Part shown: piece by piece, positions 43,862 to 52,805 of the stretch
Layout of the letters: each line of letters begins with the position of its first letter
How positions within the stretch are numbered: the first letter of the stretch is position 1
DNA from: CBDCFV01 sp965261795
Lineage (GTDB): Bacteria > Chloroflexota > Dehalococcoidia > Lucifugimonadales > UBA3495
Assembly: GCA_965261795.1 (NCBI GenBank)
Contig: OZ253476.1
Coordinates: 1,922,001-1,986,000, forward strand
Direction: 5' to 3'
DNA: 64,000 nucleotides
Notes under the pieces: model-generated
Seen by the model: only the letters and a program-made list of their open reading frames with translations
Databases searched by the model: none
Told to the model about the DNA's origin: nothing
Translations under genes and position numbers: made by a program

Positions 43862-45582
43862 CCCGAATCCACCGAAGGAGGGCGTGTAGCAGGGTCCTGA
43901 AGAGACAAGAAAGTACTCCTGTGCTTCTGGGATAATGGTTTTCGAGACAGAAGGCCGACCCCAGAAAGGAGCACCCAATAGATGCTACCACGCAACCACC
44001 CCGACCGCATCCGCATCGCCTTCGACGATCACCGCCTGGTGGCCAATGCCGGGCTGCTCCTGCCGTCCACCCTGGCCCAGCATCTCGGCCTGCCCCAACT
44101 GGTTGACCGGCGCCTCGACCTGGGCCGCGCCCCAGGCCGAGCCAACACCGGCGATAAGATGATGACGCTGGTGGCCTCGGCGCTGGCGGGCGGCGACTGT
44201 ATCGACGACGCCGACGTGTTGCGCACCGGAGGGACGGCCTGCGCCCTGGGCAGCACGGTCAAGGCGCCATCCACGCTGGGTACCTTCTTGCGCAGCTTCC
44301 GGTGGGGCCATGTCCGCCAGTTGGACCGGGTGAGCCGCGAGCTGCTGGCCCGGGCCTGGGCCGCTGGGGCGGGACCCGGCGATGCGCCCCTGACCATCGA
44401 CCTCGATTCCACCATCTGCGAGACCTACGGCCTGGCCAAGGAGGGTGCCCGCCACCACGGCTACACCGGCAAGCGGGGCTATCACCCGCTGCTGGCCGTC
44501 GCCGCCGGCACCGGCGACGTGCTGATGGCCCGGCTGCGCGAGGGCCGGGCCAACACCGCCCGGGGCGCCGCCCACTTCCTGCGGGAGACGGTGGGGCGGG
44601 TGCGCTACGCCGGGGCCAGGGGACAGCTCACCATGCGGGCCGACAGCGGCTTCTATACCCACACCGTGGTCTCCGTCTGCCGCAAGCTGGACGTGCGCTT
44701 CTCCATCACCATCCGCCAGCACAAAAGCCTGCACAATCTCATCGAGGCCATACCCGAAGATGCCTGGACGCCGATTCCCTACTGGATGGACGGCGCCGCC
44801 GATGTGGCGGAGACCACCTATATCCCCTTCCAGAGCGAGCCCGATGCCGCGCCGGTGCGGCTCATCGTCCGGCGGGTGAGGCCCACGCCCGGTTCCCAGC
44901 TGGCCCTCTTCGCCACCTACAGCTATCACGGCTTCATCACCGACCGGGACGGGGAGACCCTGGAACTGGAGGCGAACCACCGCCGCCACGCCGAGATCGA
45001 GAACGCCATCCGAGACCTCAAGTACGGCGTAGGGTTGAATCATCTCCCCTCGGGCCGCTTCGCCGCCAACGCCGCCTGGCTGGCGGTCCAGGTGATGGCG
45101 CACAACCTGGCCCGCTGGACGGCCCGGCTCGGCCTGGGAGAGCAGGTGGTAACCACCAAGACCATGCGACGGCGGTTCTTCTCCCTCGCCGGGCGGCTCA
45201 CCCGCTCGGCGCGCCGCCTCACTCTGCATCTCCCCCGGCGCTGGCCCTGGGAAACCCAGTTCAGCCGCGCCCTGGCCCGGCTGCGAGCCATTCCATTCCC
45301 AGCCTGACGGCGCCGTCGGCGACTGACCCACCACCGGACAACCGAAGGTCCCCGCAAACTCGCGCCAGCCCGCTCCGGAATGGTCTCCTACTGCATGCTG
45401 TCCCGCCGATCTCGCTCGCCACATCCACTGTAGGCCGCCATCGGTGCCCCGAAAAGCGCCTGCAGACCGCCCGCCAACCTCCCGTCTACCCGAATTCGAG
45501 CCCGGATTATCGCGCTTGTAACTCCCTCACTCCCCTTCCGCTGTCCTCACGCCGTCTATCGGTGTCCATCGGTGGATTCGGG
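43862..45582. mobile_element. IS1380-family insertion sequence, complete
   Basis: 1721 bp. Terminal inverted repeats CCCGAATCCACCGAAGG (left) and CCCGAATCCACCGATGG (right, reversed). Target duplication CTAAC at 43857-43861 and 45583-45587. One transposase gene. Confidence 0.93.
43982..45307 (+). CDS. IS1380-family transposase
   Basis: 441 residues, full family length. The DDE residues are in LTIDLDSTICETYG, MRADSGFYTH and the C-terminal EIENAIRDLKYG (E of the Y-(2)-R-(3)-E-(6)-K type). Codon use is markedly GC-richer than the neighbours, in line with recent arrival. ATG at 43982 follows AAGGAGCACCCAATAG. Intact ends and gene suggest the element is still active. Confidence 0.93.
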   Translation: MLPRNHPDRIRIAFDDHRLVANAGLLLPSTLAQHLGLPQLVDRRLDLGRAPGRANTGDKMMTLVASALAGGDCIDDADVLRTGGTACALGSTVKAPSTLGTFLRSFRWGHVRQLDRVSRELLARAWAAGAGPGDAPLTIDLDSTICETYGLAKEGARHHGYTGKRGYHPLLAVAAGTGDVLMARLREGRANTARGAAHFLRETVGRVRYAGARGQLTMRADSGFYTHTVVSVCRKLDVRFSITIRQHKSLHNLIEAIPEDAWTPIPYWMDGAADVAETTYIPFQSEPDAAPVRLIVRRVRPTPGSQLALFATYSYHGFITDRDGETLELEANHRRHAEIENAIRDLKYGVGLNHLPSGRFAANAAWLAVQVMAHNLARWTARLGLGEQVVTTKTMRRRFFSLAGRLTRSARRLTLHLPRRWPWETQFSRALARLRAIPFPA

Positions 45583-45745
45583 CTAACGCTGCAAGCAACC
45601 GAGTAAGGAGACGGTCTTATGACGGCAGCGCACCGCTGTCACGATATGACCGATGATGTTTGAGAGCGGTTGAAGCCCATCTCCCAGCGTAGACAACCCG
45701 TTCCCGGCGATAGACTGCGCGGCACCAATATGTAGGAGATGAGCT
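45583..45745. other. Flank of the IS1380 insertion
   Basis: 163 bp between the IS target duplication and the TM2 gene. No gene is evident; TAGGAGATGAGCT before 45746 is the ribosome site of the next gene. Confidence 0.4.
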
Positions 45746-46340
45746 ATGAAAGGGTCATTATTGAACTATTCTACGGACACAAGATCAGGAGTCATTTCCG
45801 GGGATGATGGTCATCGATACCCCTTTCGAGATTCAGATTGGAATGACTCACAGAACCCTGAGAATGGACTGCGTGTTGATTTTGAGGCCGTCTCCGATAC
45901 CGCTACTGCCATTTACGTAGACTTGTCTAACTCGTCGGGTGCATCGGGATACGGTCATCAGCAAGTCCCAGGGCGTAAGAGCAAAGTATCGGCCGGGATG
46001 TTGGCTTTGTTTATCGGTGGCCTAGTACCGTTTCCAAATAGATTTGTTGATACGGTAAAGCTGCCTCTAACTCTGGATTCCCGGTTGCGCGGGTGGGAAT
46101 GATTAACAGGTGAAACAGATATGCGATATAAGGCATATTCAAGTGGAAACGGTACTAGGAATCCACAAGTTTTACCTGGGCTACGTCGGCGCTGGATTCA
46201 TACACATAATTCTTACCTGCACCATTATCGGAATACCTGTGAATTGGGTGATTACTCTCATCGAAGCCATCATTTATTTCACCGAGTCCGATGAAGACTT
46301 CCACCAGACTTACGAAGTCGGCAAGCGGAATTTCTTCTGA
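45746..46340 (+). pseudogene. TM2-domain protein gene interrupted by a MITE
   Basis: The first part (MKGSLLNYSTDTRSGVISGD, then VSAGMLALFIGG) and last part (LGIHKFYLGYVGAGFIHIIL to TYEVGKRNFF) rejoin exactly when 46026-46154 and one CTAG are removed, giving SAGMLALFIGGLGIHKFYLG, the classic TM2 signature. The full product would be about 150 residues: a cold-shock-like N-terminal region and two membrane helices. The split first part could still be made with a foreign tail. Confidence 0.9.
46026..46154. mobile_element. 129-bp MITE in the TM2 gene, CTAG duplication
   Basis: Inverted ends TACCGTTTCCA (46026) and TGGAAACGGTA (46144-46154). CTAG at 46022-46025 and 46155-46158. It contains a GGATTCCCGGTTGCGCGGGTGGGAAT hairpin, like other intergenic repeats here. 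Same target preference as the 112-bp MITEs but unrelated ends. Confidence 0.9.
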
Positions 46341-46547
46341 GACAGAGCGTTTTCGAATAATGTGACGCGACAAATCATTTTATACATCCTGCCTAGGACA
46401 TAGGGTTGGACGTCTCCCCATGCTACTATGCAGGAATTTTCAAGCAGGCTCTAAGGGAGAACAGCCCTCACCCTATCTCTCGCCTTTTTGGAGAGGGAAG
46501 TTACAAAACTCGTTCTGAAACCTCACGGCCATAACGGAGATGATGTA

Positions 46548-46967
46548 ATGCCACGCCGAATGAGCCGCCAGGAAGCCCACGAGTTTCTGGACAGCAAGCC
46601 GGGATGGATTGTGCTAACCAGCATTGGAGCGGACGGGTATCCCCACTCGGTGCCGTTGGGGTATTTCCGCTTGGGAGATGAAATCCTGATGGGCGTCCGA
46701 CAGGGTACGCTGAAGCTTGATAATATCCGTAACAACCCCAAGGTGAGCCTGTTGCTCGAGACCGGCAGGTCGAGGCAGGACATCAAGGGCGTAATGATAC
46801 AGGGGACGGCTACGGTGCATTCCGACCCGGAAGAAATTCTGCATTACGCACGGGAGGCGGCACGACTGCGGGGAACGCCGGAGCAGGACCTTCCCACGGA
46901 GCCGCGCCAAGGCGCAGCCTATATCAAAGTATCGCCACGGCGGTTCCGCTCTTGGGACTACTCATAA
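46548..46967 (+). CDS. Pyridoxamine 5'-phosphate oxidase-like flavin/F420 protein
   Basis: 139 residues from ATG 46548 (GGAG upstream). The split-barrel fold is indicated by GWIVLTSIGADGYPHSVPLG, LDNIRNNPKVSLLLETG and the C-terminal YIKVSPRRFRSWDYS. Members bind FMN, F420 or heme and reduce diverse substrates; which one applies here is unknown. An in-frame upstream ATG at 46488 exists but lies in repeat-like sequence (CCCTCACCCTATCTCTCGCC). Confidence 0.83.
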   Translation: MPRRMSRQEAHEFLDSKPGWIVLTSIGADGYPHSVPLGYFRLGDEILMGVRQGTLKLDNIRNNPKVSLLLETGRSRQDIKGVMIQGTATVHSDPEEILHYAREAARLRGTPEQDLPTEPRQGAAYIKVSPRRFRSWDYS

Positions 46968-47025
46968 AGGAGTGAATAGTGGGGAGTGATTAGTGATTGG
47001 AAGTCCTCACGCGCCACTTCTCCGC

Positions 47026-47799
47026 TCAGTATTGGCCGATGAACTCCAGGACCAAGCCGTTCCAGACGTGCGGTCTTTCCCAGAAGCCGGCGTGTCCGGC
47101 GTCGGATAGCAGCGTGAAACGGCAGGCGGGAATATGGGCCGCCAGCATCCGCATCAGGGCCGGCGGAGACAGCAAGTCCGCTTCTCCCGACAGGATGAGT
47201 GTTGGGACGCGCATGGTCTGAAGCCGGGCGTAGGTTATTGGGTCGCGCACAGGCTGAGGGGGAACTACGCCATACGGCCGGCTGGCAAGCTCGATTTCCA
47301 ACCAGCGTCTTGCGCCCTCCGGGTCTGTACCCCTGTAGGAAGGCCCAATCTCCCGCAGTTCTACAGGAAGCTGCTGTATCTCCGGCGGCCTCAGCCGGGT
47401 CTGGAGTGCGAGGTAATCTTCGTCCTGCACACCGCCGATGGTATTGGCAGCCACCAGGCTGCGGATGCGCTCCGGGTGGTCCAGCGCGTAGTCTAGGGCG
47501 GCAATGCCCCCCTGCGCCGTGGCTGCCAAGTGGAAACGCTCCAGCCCCAAGTGTTCAACCAGCCCGTGAAGGTCGTCGCCCATGAAGCCCGGCTGAAGGT
47601 CCGGGTCGGTGGGCTTGGAACGCCCCCAAGTGCGCCGGTCGTAGGTGATGCACCGGTAGCCCGCCGTCGTAAAGGCCGGTATCTGGTACACCCAGCTTTC
47701 GCAGGCGCCGGAAGCGGCGTGCAGGAAGATAACCGGGATGCCGGAGCCGCCGGTATCCTCGTACCACAAGTCCACTCCCGGCAGAGTCAGGTAGGGCAT
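47026..47799 (-). CDS. Alpha/beta hydrolase-fold protein with nucleophile Ser replaced by Ala
   Basis: 257 residues, whole fold present: IPVIFLHAASGACESWVYQI (oxyanion), GYRCITYDRRTWGRS, LILSGEADLLSPP (acid) and SDAGHAGFWERP (His). The nucleophile elbow that should be GxSxGG reads AATAQGGIAAL, putting Ala95 at the serine position. It may be a non-catalytic binder, or chemistry such as cofactor-free dioxygenation that needs only His/Asp. Same strand as the next hydrolase and the luciferase-like oxidoreductase. Confidence 0.87.
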   Translation of the reverse strand: MPYLTLPGVDLWYEDTGGSGIPVIFLHAASGACESWVYQIPAFTTAGYRCITYDRRTWGRSKPTDPDLQPGFMGDDLHGLVEHLGLERFHLAATAQGGIAALDYALDHPERIRSLVAANTIGGVQDEDYLALQTRLRPPEIQQLPVELREIGPSYRGTDPEGARRWLEIELASRPYGVVPPQPVRDPITYARLQTMRVPTLILSGEADLLSPPALMRMLAAHIPACRFTLLSDAGHAGFWERPHVWNGLVLEFIGQY

Positions 47800-47859
47800 T
47801 GATTCGACATCTCTTGTGATACGCTCCGGGCGTGGCCGTTGGCAGCCTTGGGGCCTTGG

Positions 47860-48621
47860 CTAGGGATTGATCTCGCTGGACTGGCGGCCCACTACGAATG
47901 TGTCACGCCGCTCTACGAAGTCCATGACCGTGCTAGTTAAGGCTTCGGGGCGGTCTGCGACTATGGCGTGTCCAGCGTCGTAGACCAAGCAGATGTTGCA
48001 GTTGGGCATCTTCTCCCGGTAGACCCGAGGCGCTTCGGGAGAAATCATCCGGTCGTTCAGGCCGAAGATTGCCAAGGTAGCGCAAGACACCTGCTCCAGC
48101 CGGCCTTCCAACTCCGAATCGTGGATACCGCCTTGGATGAGCGCGCTCAATGCCTCGGTTTGATCGGTCTCCAACTGGAGCAACCCGTCAACGTTCTCCA
48201 GGTGGGCCACCAGTTGCTCCGGGTCCGCTGTTACCGGATTGCCCGTGGGGAGGACCACGACGGGCGAAATCAAGACCAGCGCTTCCACGGCTTCCGGCAC
48301 GATGAGGGCCAGCCACAGGGCGACGGTGGCGGCGGCAGACCCGGCGACGAGGGTATATTTCCCTCCGGGCGACATCGTGTTGATTGCGTTAATCAGCAAC
48401 TCGGCCGCTTCCTGGACCTGCTGAGGCCTGCCGTCCCGGCGCAACAGGTTATACCGCGCCAGTTGCAACCTGGCGACCTTGTACTTGGCGGCCAACGCAT
48501 CGCGCAGCAGGGAGTCATCCCATCTCGAAGGGTCCAACATGACGACCATGTCGCGGGTATCCAATTGAAATAGACGGACCGGGTCGCTGCCCGTATCCCC
48601 ATTGCCGGACCTCAGTGACAT
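47860..48621 (-). CDS. Alpha/beta hydrolase-fold protein
   Basis: 253 residues. The nucleophile elbow TLVAGSAAATVALWLALIVP keeps Ser but with Ala in place of flanking Gly; acid FGLNDRMISPEA and base YDAGHAIVADRP are present. The N-terminal beta hairpin is short (QLDTRDMVVMLDPSRWDDSL). Likely a diverged esterase or lyase. It sits 60 bp from the preceding hydrolase; the two look like distant paralogues. Confidence 0.8.
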   Translation of the reverse strand: MSLRSGNGDTGSDPVRLFQLDTRDMVVMLDPSRWDDSLLRDALAAKYKVARLQLARYNLLRRDGRPQQVQEAAELLINAINTMSPGGKYTLVAGSAAATVALWLALIVPEAVEALVLISPVVVLPTGNPVTADPEQLVAHLENVDGLLQLETDQTEALSALIQGGIHDSELEGRLEQVSCATLAIFGLNDRMISPEAPRVYREKMPNCNICLVYDAGHAIVADRPEALTSTVMDFVERRDTFVVGRQSSEINP

Positions 48622-48690
48622 GTCAATCTCCCGGTGTTCCCCCAGTCGTTCCCCGGAGTGAACGCCGCCTCAACCAACTTCATGCCTTGC

Positions 48691-49797
48691 CTAAAACTCC
48701 CGGATGCGGGGAAGGACTTCCTTGCCGAACAGGTCGATCTCTTTCATGATCTCCCGGTGGTCGACGCCGGGCTGCTGGAAAAACAGGTCCACCACGCCCG
48801 CGCCGCACTCGTCATGGAACTGCTTGATCTGCTCCACGACCTTGTCGGGGCCGCCCATGAAGTTCAATCCCCGCGCCACGCCGACAACGTCTCCCTGCGG
48901 ACTGCCGGCGAGGACGTTGCGAAGGTCGAACTCTTCCCCGGCCCGTGAAGCGTTGACCGCTCTAGTGATGTTGGGCCGCATCACGATGCCGCCGGGCACA
49001 GGCCCGATGGCCGTGCGTTTGGCCAGCCAATCATCGGCCTGCTTGTCGGTTTCGGCCAAGTAGATGCTCCCCCGGTAGACCACTTGGTCAGGCTCCGGCT
49101 GCCAGCCGGCATCGGCGCACCATTGGAAGTATTTGCCAGTGACCGCCGCCATCTGTTCCGGCGGGACGAACGAGACGCCGAGGCCCAATTGATGCTCGGC
49201 GGCGTAGCGGACGGTATCGTCGCTGCGAGTCGCAACTATCACCGGCGGCAAGGGCTGCTGGACCGGAAGCGGCCAAACGGACACGGTGCGGTACTGGTGG
49301 TAGCGCCCTTCCCAAGAAAATGGCTGCGGCTCGGTCAATGCCTTGAGGATGAGGTCCATCCCCTCGAAGAGCCTTCCCCGGCCCTCGGCTGGATTCACGC
49401 CGTAGGTCTGGTCCTCGTTGGGGGTGCCCCTCAGGAAGCCGATGATAAGGCGGCCGTTGGTAATGTTGTCCAGCATTCCCAGTTCTTCCGCGCATCGCAC
49501 CGGGTTGTTCAAAGGCAAAAGCTGCCCCAGCATGGCTATCTTGACCCTTTTGCATCGCTCGGCGACCGCTGCTGCCATTACCGCCGGAGCCGCTGTGGCG
49601 ATCCGGCCGGAATAGTGGTGTTCGGAGAAGCTGACCCAGTCGAACCCCAATTCCTCGGCAAACTCGCACTCGTCCATACCTTCCTGGTAGCTGCGCACCG
49701 AGGTCTCAGGATCGTGGTACGCCGGTGGGATGGGCCAGGTAGCCGGGAACGTATGCCGCTGCGAGTACCCCATCGCGCCAAGATAAGAGGCCTTCAT
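48691..49797 (-). CDS. Luciferase-like (LLM) F420/FMN-dependent oxidoreductase
   Basis: 368 residues from ATG 49797. A TIM-barrel bacterial-luciferase fold: EFAEELGFDWVSFSEHHYSG, RVKIAMLGQLLPLNNPVRCA, GRLIIGFLRGTPNEDQTYGV, PPVIVATRSDDTVRYAAEHQ. It resembles monooxygenases acting on alkanes or aromatic side chains; cofactor and substrate cannot be decided here. It is flanked by hydrolases on the same strand, suggesting a degradation cluster for an ester- or ring-containing compound. Confidence 0.9.
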   Translation of the reverse strand: MKASYLGAMGYSQRHTFPATWPIPPAYHDPETSVRSYQEGMDECEFAEELGFDWVSFSEHHYSGRIATAAPAVMAAAVAERCKRVKIAMLGQLLPLNNPVRCAEELGMLDNITNGRLIIGFLRGTPNEDQTYGVNPAEGRGRLFEGMDLILKALTEPQPFSWEGRYHQYRTVSVWPLPVQQPLPPVIVATRSDDTVRYAAEHQLGLGVSFVPPEQMAAVTGKYFQWCADAGWQPEPDQVVYRGSIYLAETDKQADDWLAKRTAIGPVPGGIVMRPNITRAVNASRAGEEFDLRNVLAGSPQGDVVGVARGLNFMGGPDKVVEQIKQFHDECGAGVVDLFFQQPGVDHREIMKEIDLFGKEVLPRIREF

Positions 49798-49847
49798 GGT
49801 TTCCTCCGTTCGCCGGGGAAGATGGGCTGGGCCGGATGAATCCGGCC

Positions 49848-50765
49848 TTACGGCTGCCAATGGGGAGGCAGGCTGGGCGTTTCCAGCCCGAATTGGCGGG
49901 TCAGCCACTCTTCGCTGTACACACCGTCTTTGTAGCCGGAATGCTGCGACTCGTATACCTCGGATTCCCCATTGACGGCTTGGGCCAAAAGGCCGATGTC
50001 GTCAGCATTCAACCCCGGGGAGTCCCCGCCGGTCATCAGCAGGGTCGTGGCGTTGACTTGGGGCGCGAACCATCTGAGGTCGAAGTAAGACAGGGTGTGA
50101 TGCACCTGTTCCCGCCGGGACGGATGCAGCCGCAGGTAATCGTTGATCTCCTCGAGCGGGTAGGCGCCGGTGCGCGAGGCCAAGTCGGCGGCCCCGTAGG
50201 AGAGGGCGGGACTGCAAACAACGTGAGTGATCCGGGAAGACAGGGCCGCGATGGTCAGGGCCAAGTCCGTTCCGATGGTTGCTATCCGCGTCCCATCGAC
50301 CTCCGCCCGCCCGGCCAGGTACTCCAAGCCGCGACAGCAGTCGGCCACAATACCCCGGTATATGTAGGTTGCGAGGTCGTCTATGCCGTCGGTGAGCCAC
50401 CCGGGAAAGCTGGCGGCGTAGGGCTGGTCTGCGCCTCTCTGCCCGCGGGCGGCCAAGGAAAACGTGATGTACTGGTTGCGCTGGCCGTTGGCCGTGCCTT
50501 GGGGCACCACGTCCACCACGCTTCCGTAGCGGGGCAGGAAGTACTTGGCGGGGAAAGGACCGTTGCCCTTGGGAATGCTGAGGTAGGCGAAAATCCGGTA
50601 TGGGCCGATGGAGGTGAGGCGCACGGCGTAGGCGGTCGCAAAGTCAGTCGACCGCATCGGAATTTCTTCCACCTCCGGGGCGGCCGGCGTCGCTGCCAAC
50701 TCATCCATGACCGTCTGCCAGTAGCTATCGAAGCCGCTTGGCTTTGCTCCGCTGAATGTCGTCAT
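49848..50765 (-). CDS. Acetylxylan-esterase-like protein with degenerate nucleophile
   Basis: 305 residues, a paralogue of the intact esterase at 51726: shared pattern FAYLSIPKGNGPFPAKYFLP, TYIYRGIVADCCRGLEYLAG, and EINDYLRLHPSRREQVHHTL with SYFDLRWFAP. Where the relative has GHSQGGG, this protein has IGTDLALT (Gly165, Thr166, Asp167), so the catalytic Ser is lost. The later His (SQHSGYKDG) remains. Probably binds but does not hydrolyse, or uses other chemistry. Immediately upstream of the luciferase-like gene. Confidence 0.85.
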   Translation of the reverse strand: MTTFSGAKPSGFDSYWQTVMDELAATPAAPEVEEIPMRSTDFATAYAVRLTSIGPYRIFAYLSIPKGNGPFPAKYFLPRYGSVVDVVPQGTANGQRNQYITFSLAARGQRGADQPYAASFPGWLTDGIDDLATYIYRGIVADCCRGLEYLAGRAEVDGTRIATIGTDLALTIAALSSRITHVVCSPALSYGAADLASRTGAYPLEEINDYLRLHPSRREQVHHTLSYFDLRWFAPQVNATTLLMTGGDSPGLNADDIGLLAQAVNGESEVYESQHSGYKDGVYSEEWLTRQFGLETPSLPPHWQP

Positions 50766-50870
50766 ATCGTCCAGTCCGGTAAGGGAGTTTCCGGCCGCTC
50801 CCCGTAATGTGATAGTCCTGCGTCTCTTGCTCTCGGGCCTTGGCGGTCTGAGTGGGCGTGTTGGCGAAGG

Positions 50871-51632
50871 TTACTCCGGTTGCTGGCGCCGGAGCAGTTC
50901 GCGCAAACGTCGCAACTCTTCCTCGGCGTTGGCTCGTGCGGCGGCGGCGGCATCACGTTGGGCTTCCGCCTCGGCTGCGCGAGCAACGGCTTCCCGCCAG
51001 TTTTCCAGGTACGTGCCGGTCGACGGGTCGTAGAACCGGGGCCAGCCTTCATCCCAGGCCAGGCTCAGTCCCAGCACCGGGCTGTACCCCTTCAGGACTC
51101 CGTCGGGATCCGTGGTCAACTCCACGGCTTGATATTCTCCGCCAACCAGAATGTTCCCGGCCATTGGCGCCCCGTGATAGCGTCCACCCGATGGATCGAA
51201 CCGCCAGTATTCCGGGACCCCGATGTGCGCGTATACTCCCGGTTTCCGGTTGATGTCCTCCTGTCCGGTGGTCGATGAAGCCACTTCCAGCACCCAGTCG
51301 GGGGGCTTACCAGCTTCCCAAGGTAAATACAGCCTGCGGGGGCGAATGGCCTGCTCATCGACTCCAAATACCAGGCACACGTCCGGGCAAATGCGGATGT
51401 TGAGATTGCGGCGGTCGTAGCAGATGTAGGTATCGTAGTCCAGCAACACGTCGGGACGCTGGCCGAAAGCGGTGAACCTGGCCCGGAGCAGGCCGTATAT
51501 TTCCGATTGTTCCTGGCGTTGTTCCATTGCGTCCGGCTTTTCCGCGGCGGGTTTATCGGGGTCAAACTCCAAGCTGGCGTAGTCGATTTCCCCCTGCCGG
51601 TTGTATGGAATCATCGTAATTTTGGTGACCAT
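50871..51632 (-). CDS. Uma2 family (DUF820) nuclease-like protein with coiled-coil tail
   Basis: 253 residues from ATG 51632. The Uma2/PD-(D/E)xK core is clear: PDVCLVFGVDEQAIRPRRLY, PDWVLEVASSTTGQEDINRK, YAHIGVPEYWRFDPSGGRYH. The C-terminus is a long Ala/Glu/Arg coiled coil (REAVARAAEAEAQRDAAAAA). Uma2 proteins are abundant in cyanobacteria and Chloroflexota, probably derived from restriction or transposon nucleases; function unknown. It separates two esterase-like genes on the same strand. Confidence 0.88.
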   Translation of the reverse strand: MVTKITMIPYNRQGEIDYASLEFDPDKPAAEKPDAMEQRQEQSEIYGLLRARFTAFGQRPDVLLDYDTYICYDRRNLNIRICPDVCLVFGVDEQAIRPRRLYLPWEAGKPPDWVLEVASSTTGQEDINRKPGVYAHIGVPEYWRFDPSGGRYHGAPMAGNILVGGEYQAVELTTDPDGVLKGYSPVLGLSLAWDEGWPRFYDPSTGTYLENWREAVARAAEAEAQRDAAAAARANAEEELRRLRELLRRQQPE

Positions 51633-51725
51633 CACGATCCTCTTAGTAACGCGGCGGAGTGTCCGGGAGGATGATAACACAGTCGCCGCACCGTCTACCC
51701 GCGGGAGCAGGCATCCGGTAAGCCT

Positions 51726-52652
51726 TTAACTCTTCAGGTGTTTTGCAAGGAACGCGTCGATGACGGCGGTGTGCTGGTGGTTGTTGGCGTCGTGGCCGTG
51801 GCCGTCGTAGGCGTACATCCGCTTGTCGGCGCTGGTGATGGCGTTGAACATGGTGTAGCCGGTTTCGGGGGGGCAGGTGCTGTCCTGGAGTCCTACGCTG
51901 ACGATGACGGGGCAGGTAATGCGGTGGGCCAGGTTGATGCCGTCGAAGTATGACAGGGTGTCTTCCACCTGCTGCCGACTGTCCGGGTTCATTCGCAGGT
52001 AGTCGGCAATTTCTTGATAGGGGTAGGCGTCGGTCAGCTCTATGGCGTCCATGTACCCGCAGAGATAGGGAGCGCCCGCGGCGGCGGCCTTGATCTCAGG
52101 CCTCAGCGCGGCGGTGGAAACGGTCAGACCGCCGCCTTGGCTGTGTCCGGTCACGCCGATCCTGTCGCTGTCCACCTCGTCCTGGGCCAGCAGGAACTCC
52201 ACGGCCCGGCAAGCGTCCATGTAGAACCCGCGATAGGAGTAGGTGTTCCGGTCCACCATGCCGTAGGTGAGCAGGCCGGGATAGCCGGGGTTGAACTGCC
52301 GGTTGCTGCGAAGCTTGCCCCGCGGGGCGGCGCTGAAGGCCGCGTAGCCCTTGCGCGCCCAGACCTTGGGCACGGGCGGCTCCATATTGTATCCGGGCAC
52401 CTGCAACAAGCCGGGCAGCAGGCCGTCCCGCTGCTTGGGCACGGCATACCATCCTGCTATGCGGACCCGGTCCAAGCTGGTGTAGAAGACCTCGTAGACG
52501 TCTATCTCGTCGGAAGACCGCAACGGGTCAAAGACCACTTCCGGGTCCAAGGGAATCTTGGCGGTCTCCGCCAATACCTCTTCCCAGAACTGGTCGATGT
52601 CGTCGGGCTTCGTGACTTTGGAAACGTACTTGTCGGCTGCTAATCTTGGCAT
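51726..52652 (-). CDS. Acetylxylan esterase/cephalosporin-C deacetylase family hydrolase
   Basis: 308 residues, usual length of AXE1-type carbohydrate esterase family 7. Nucleophile GHSQGGG follows RIGVTG; acid region VGLQDSTCPPETGYTMFNAI; base YDGHGHDANNHQ. The triad is intact, unlike the paralogue at 49848. It should deacetylate sugars or small esters. GGGGGG-type purine sequence precedes the ATG. Last gene before a divergent promoter region. Confidence 0.9.
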   Translation of the reverse strand: MPRLAADKYVSKVTKPDDIDQFWEEVLAETAKIPLDPEVVFDPLRSSDEIDVYEVFYTSLDRVRIAGWYAVPKQRDGLLPGLLQVPGYNMEPPVPKVWARKGYAAFSAAPRGKLRSNRQFNPGYPGLLTYGMVDRNTYSYRGFYMDACRAVEFLLAQDEVDSDRIGVTGHSQGGGLTVSTAALRPEIKAAAAGAPYLCGYMDAIELTDAYPYQEIADYLRMNPDSRQQVEDTLSYFDGINLAHRITCPVIVSVGLQDSTCPPETGYTMFNAITSADKRMYAYDGHGHDANNHQHTAVIDAFLAKHLKS

Positions 52653-52761
52653 ACGACCCCCCGCGCGGTCTTCTTCCGGTCCGATGATTGGAGTCTACGT
52701 GCCGCCCAACTCTCCGTCAACAGATGTCCTGAGAACACTGCGTGCTAAAATGCCGTTGTCC

Positions 52762-52789
52762 TTATAATAATTTCATTATAATAATTTCA
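52762..52789 (+). promoter_or_regulatory. AT-rich 14-bp tandem repeat with two TATAAT boxes
   Basis: TTATAATAATTTCA occurs twice in a row just before the plus-strand gene at 52806. Each copy holds a perfect -10-like TATAAT; the very AT-rich composition stands out in this GC-rich window. A regulated or duplicated promoter is likely. Confidence 0.65.
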
Positions 52790-52805
52790 TTGACCAGGTG
52801 AAGAA

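Noticed and set aside
43985..45424. 479-codon minus-strand frame opposite the IS1380 transposase
   Set aside because: GC-rich antisense shadow; the plus-strand transposase with DDE motifs is the real gene.
47860..48621. Second hydrolase lacking its nucleophile
   Set aside because: The elbow has Ala for Gly, but Ser, Asp and His are all in place, so I do not claim it is inactive.
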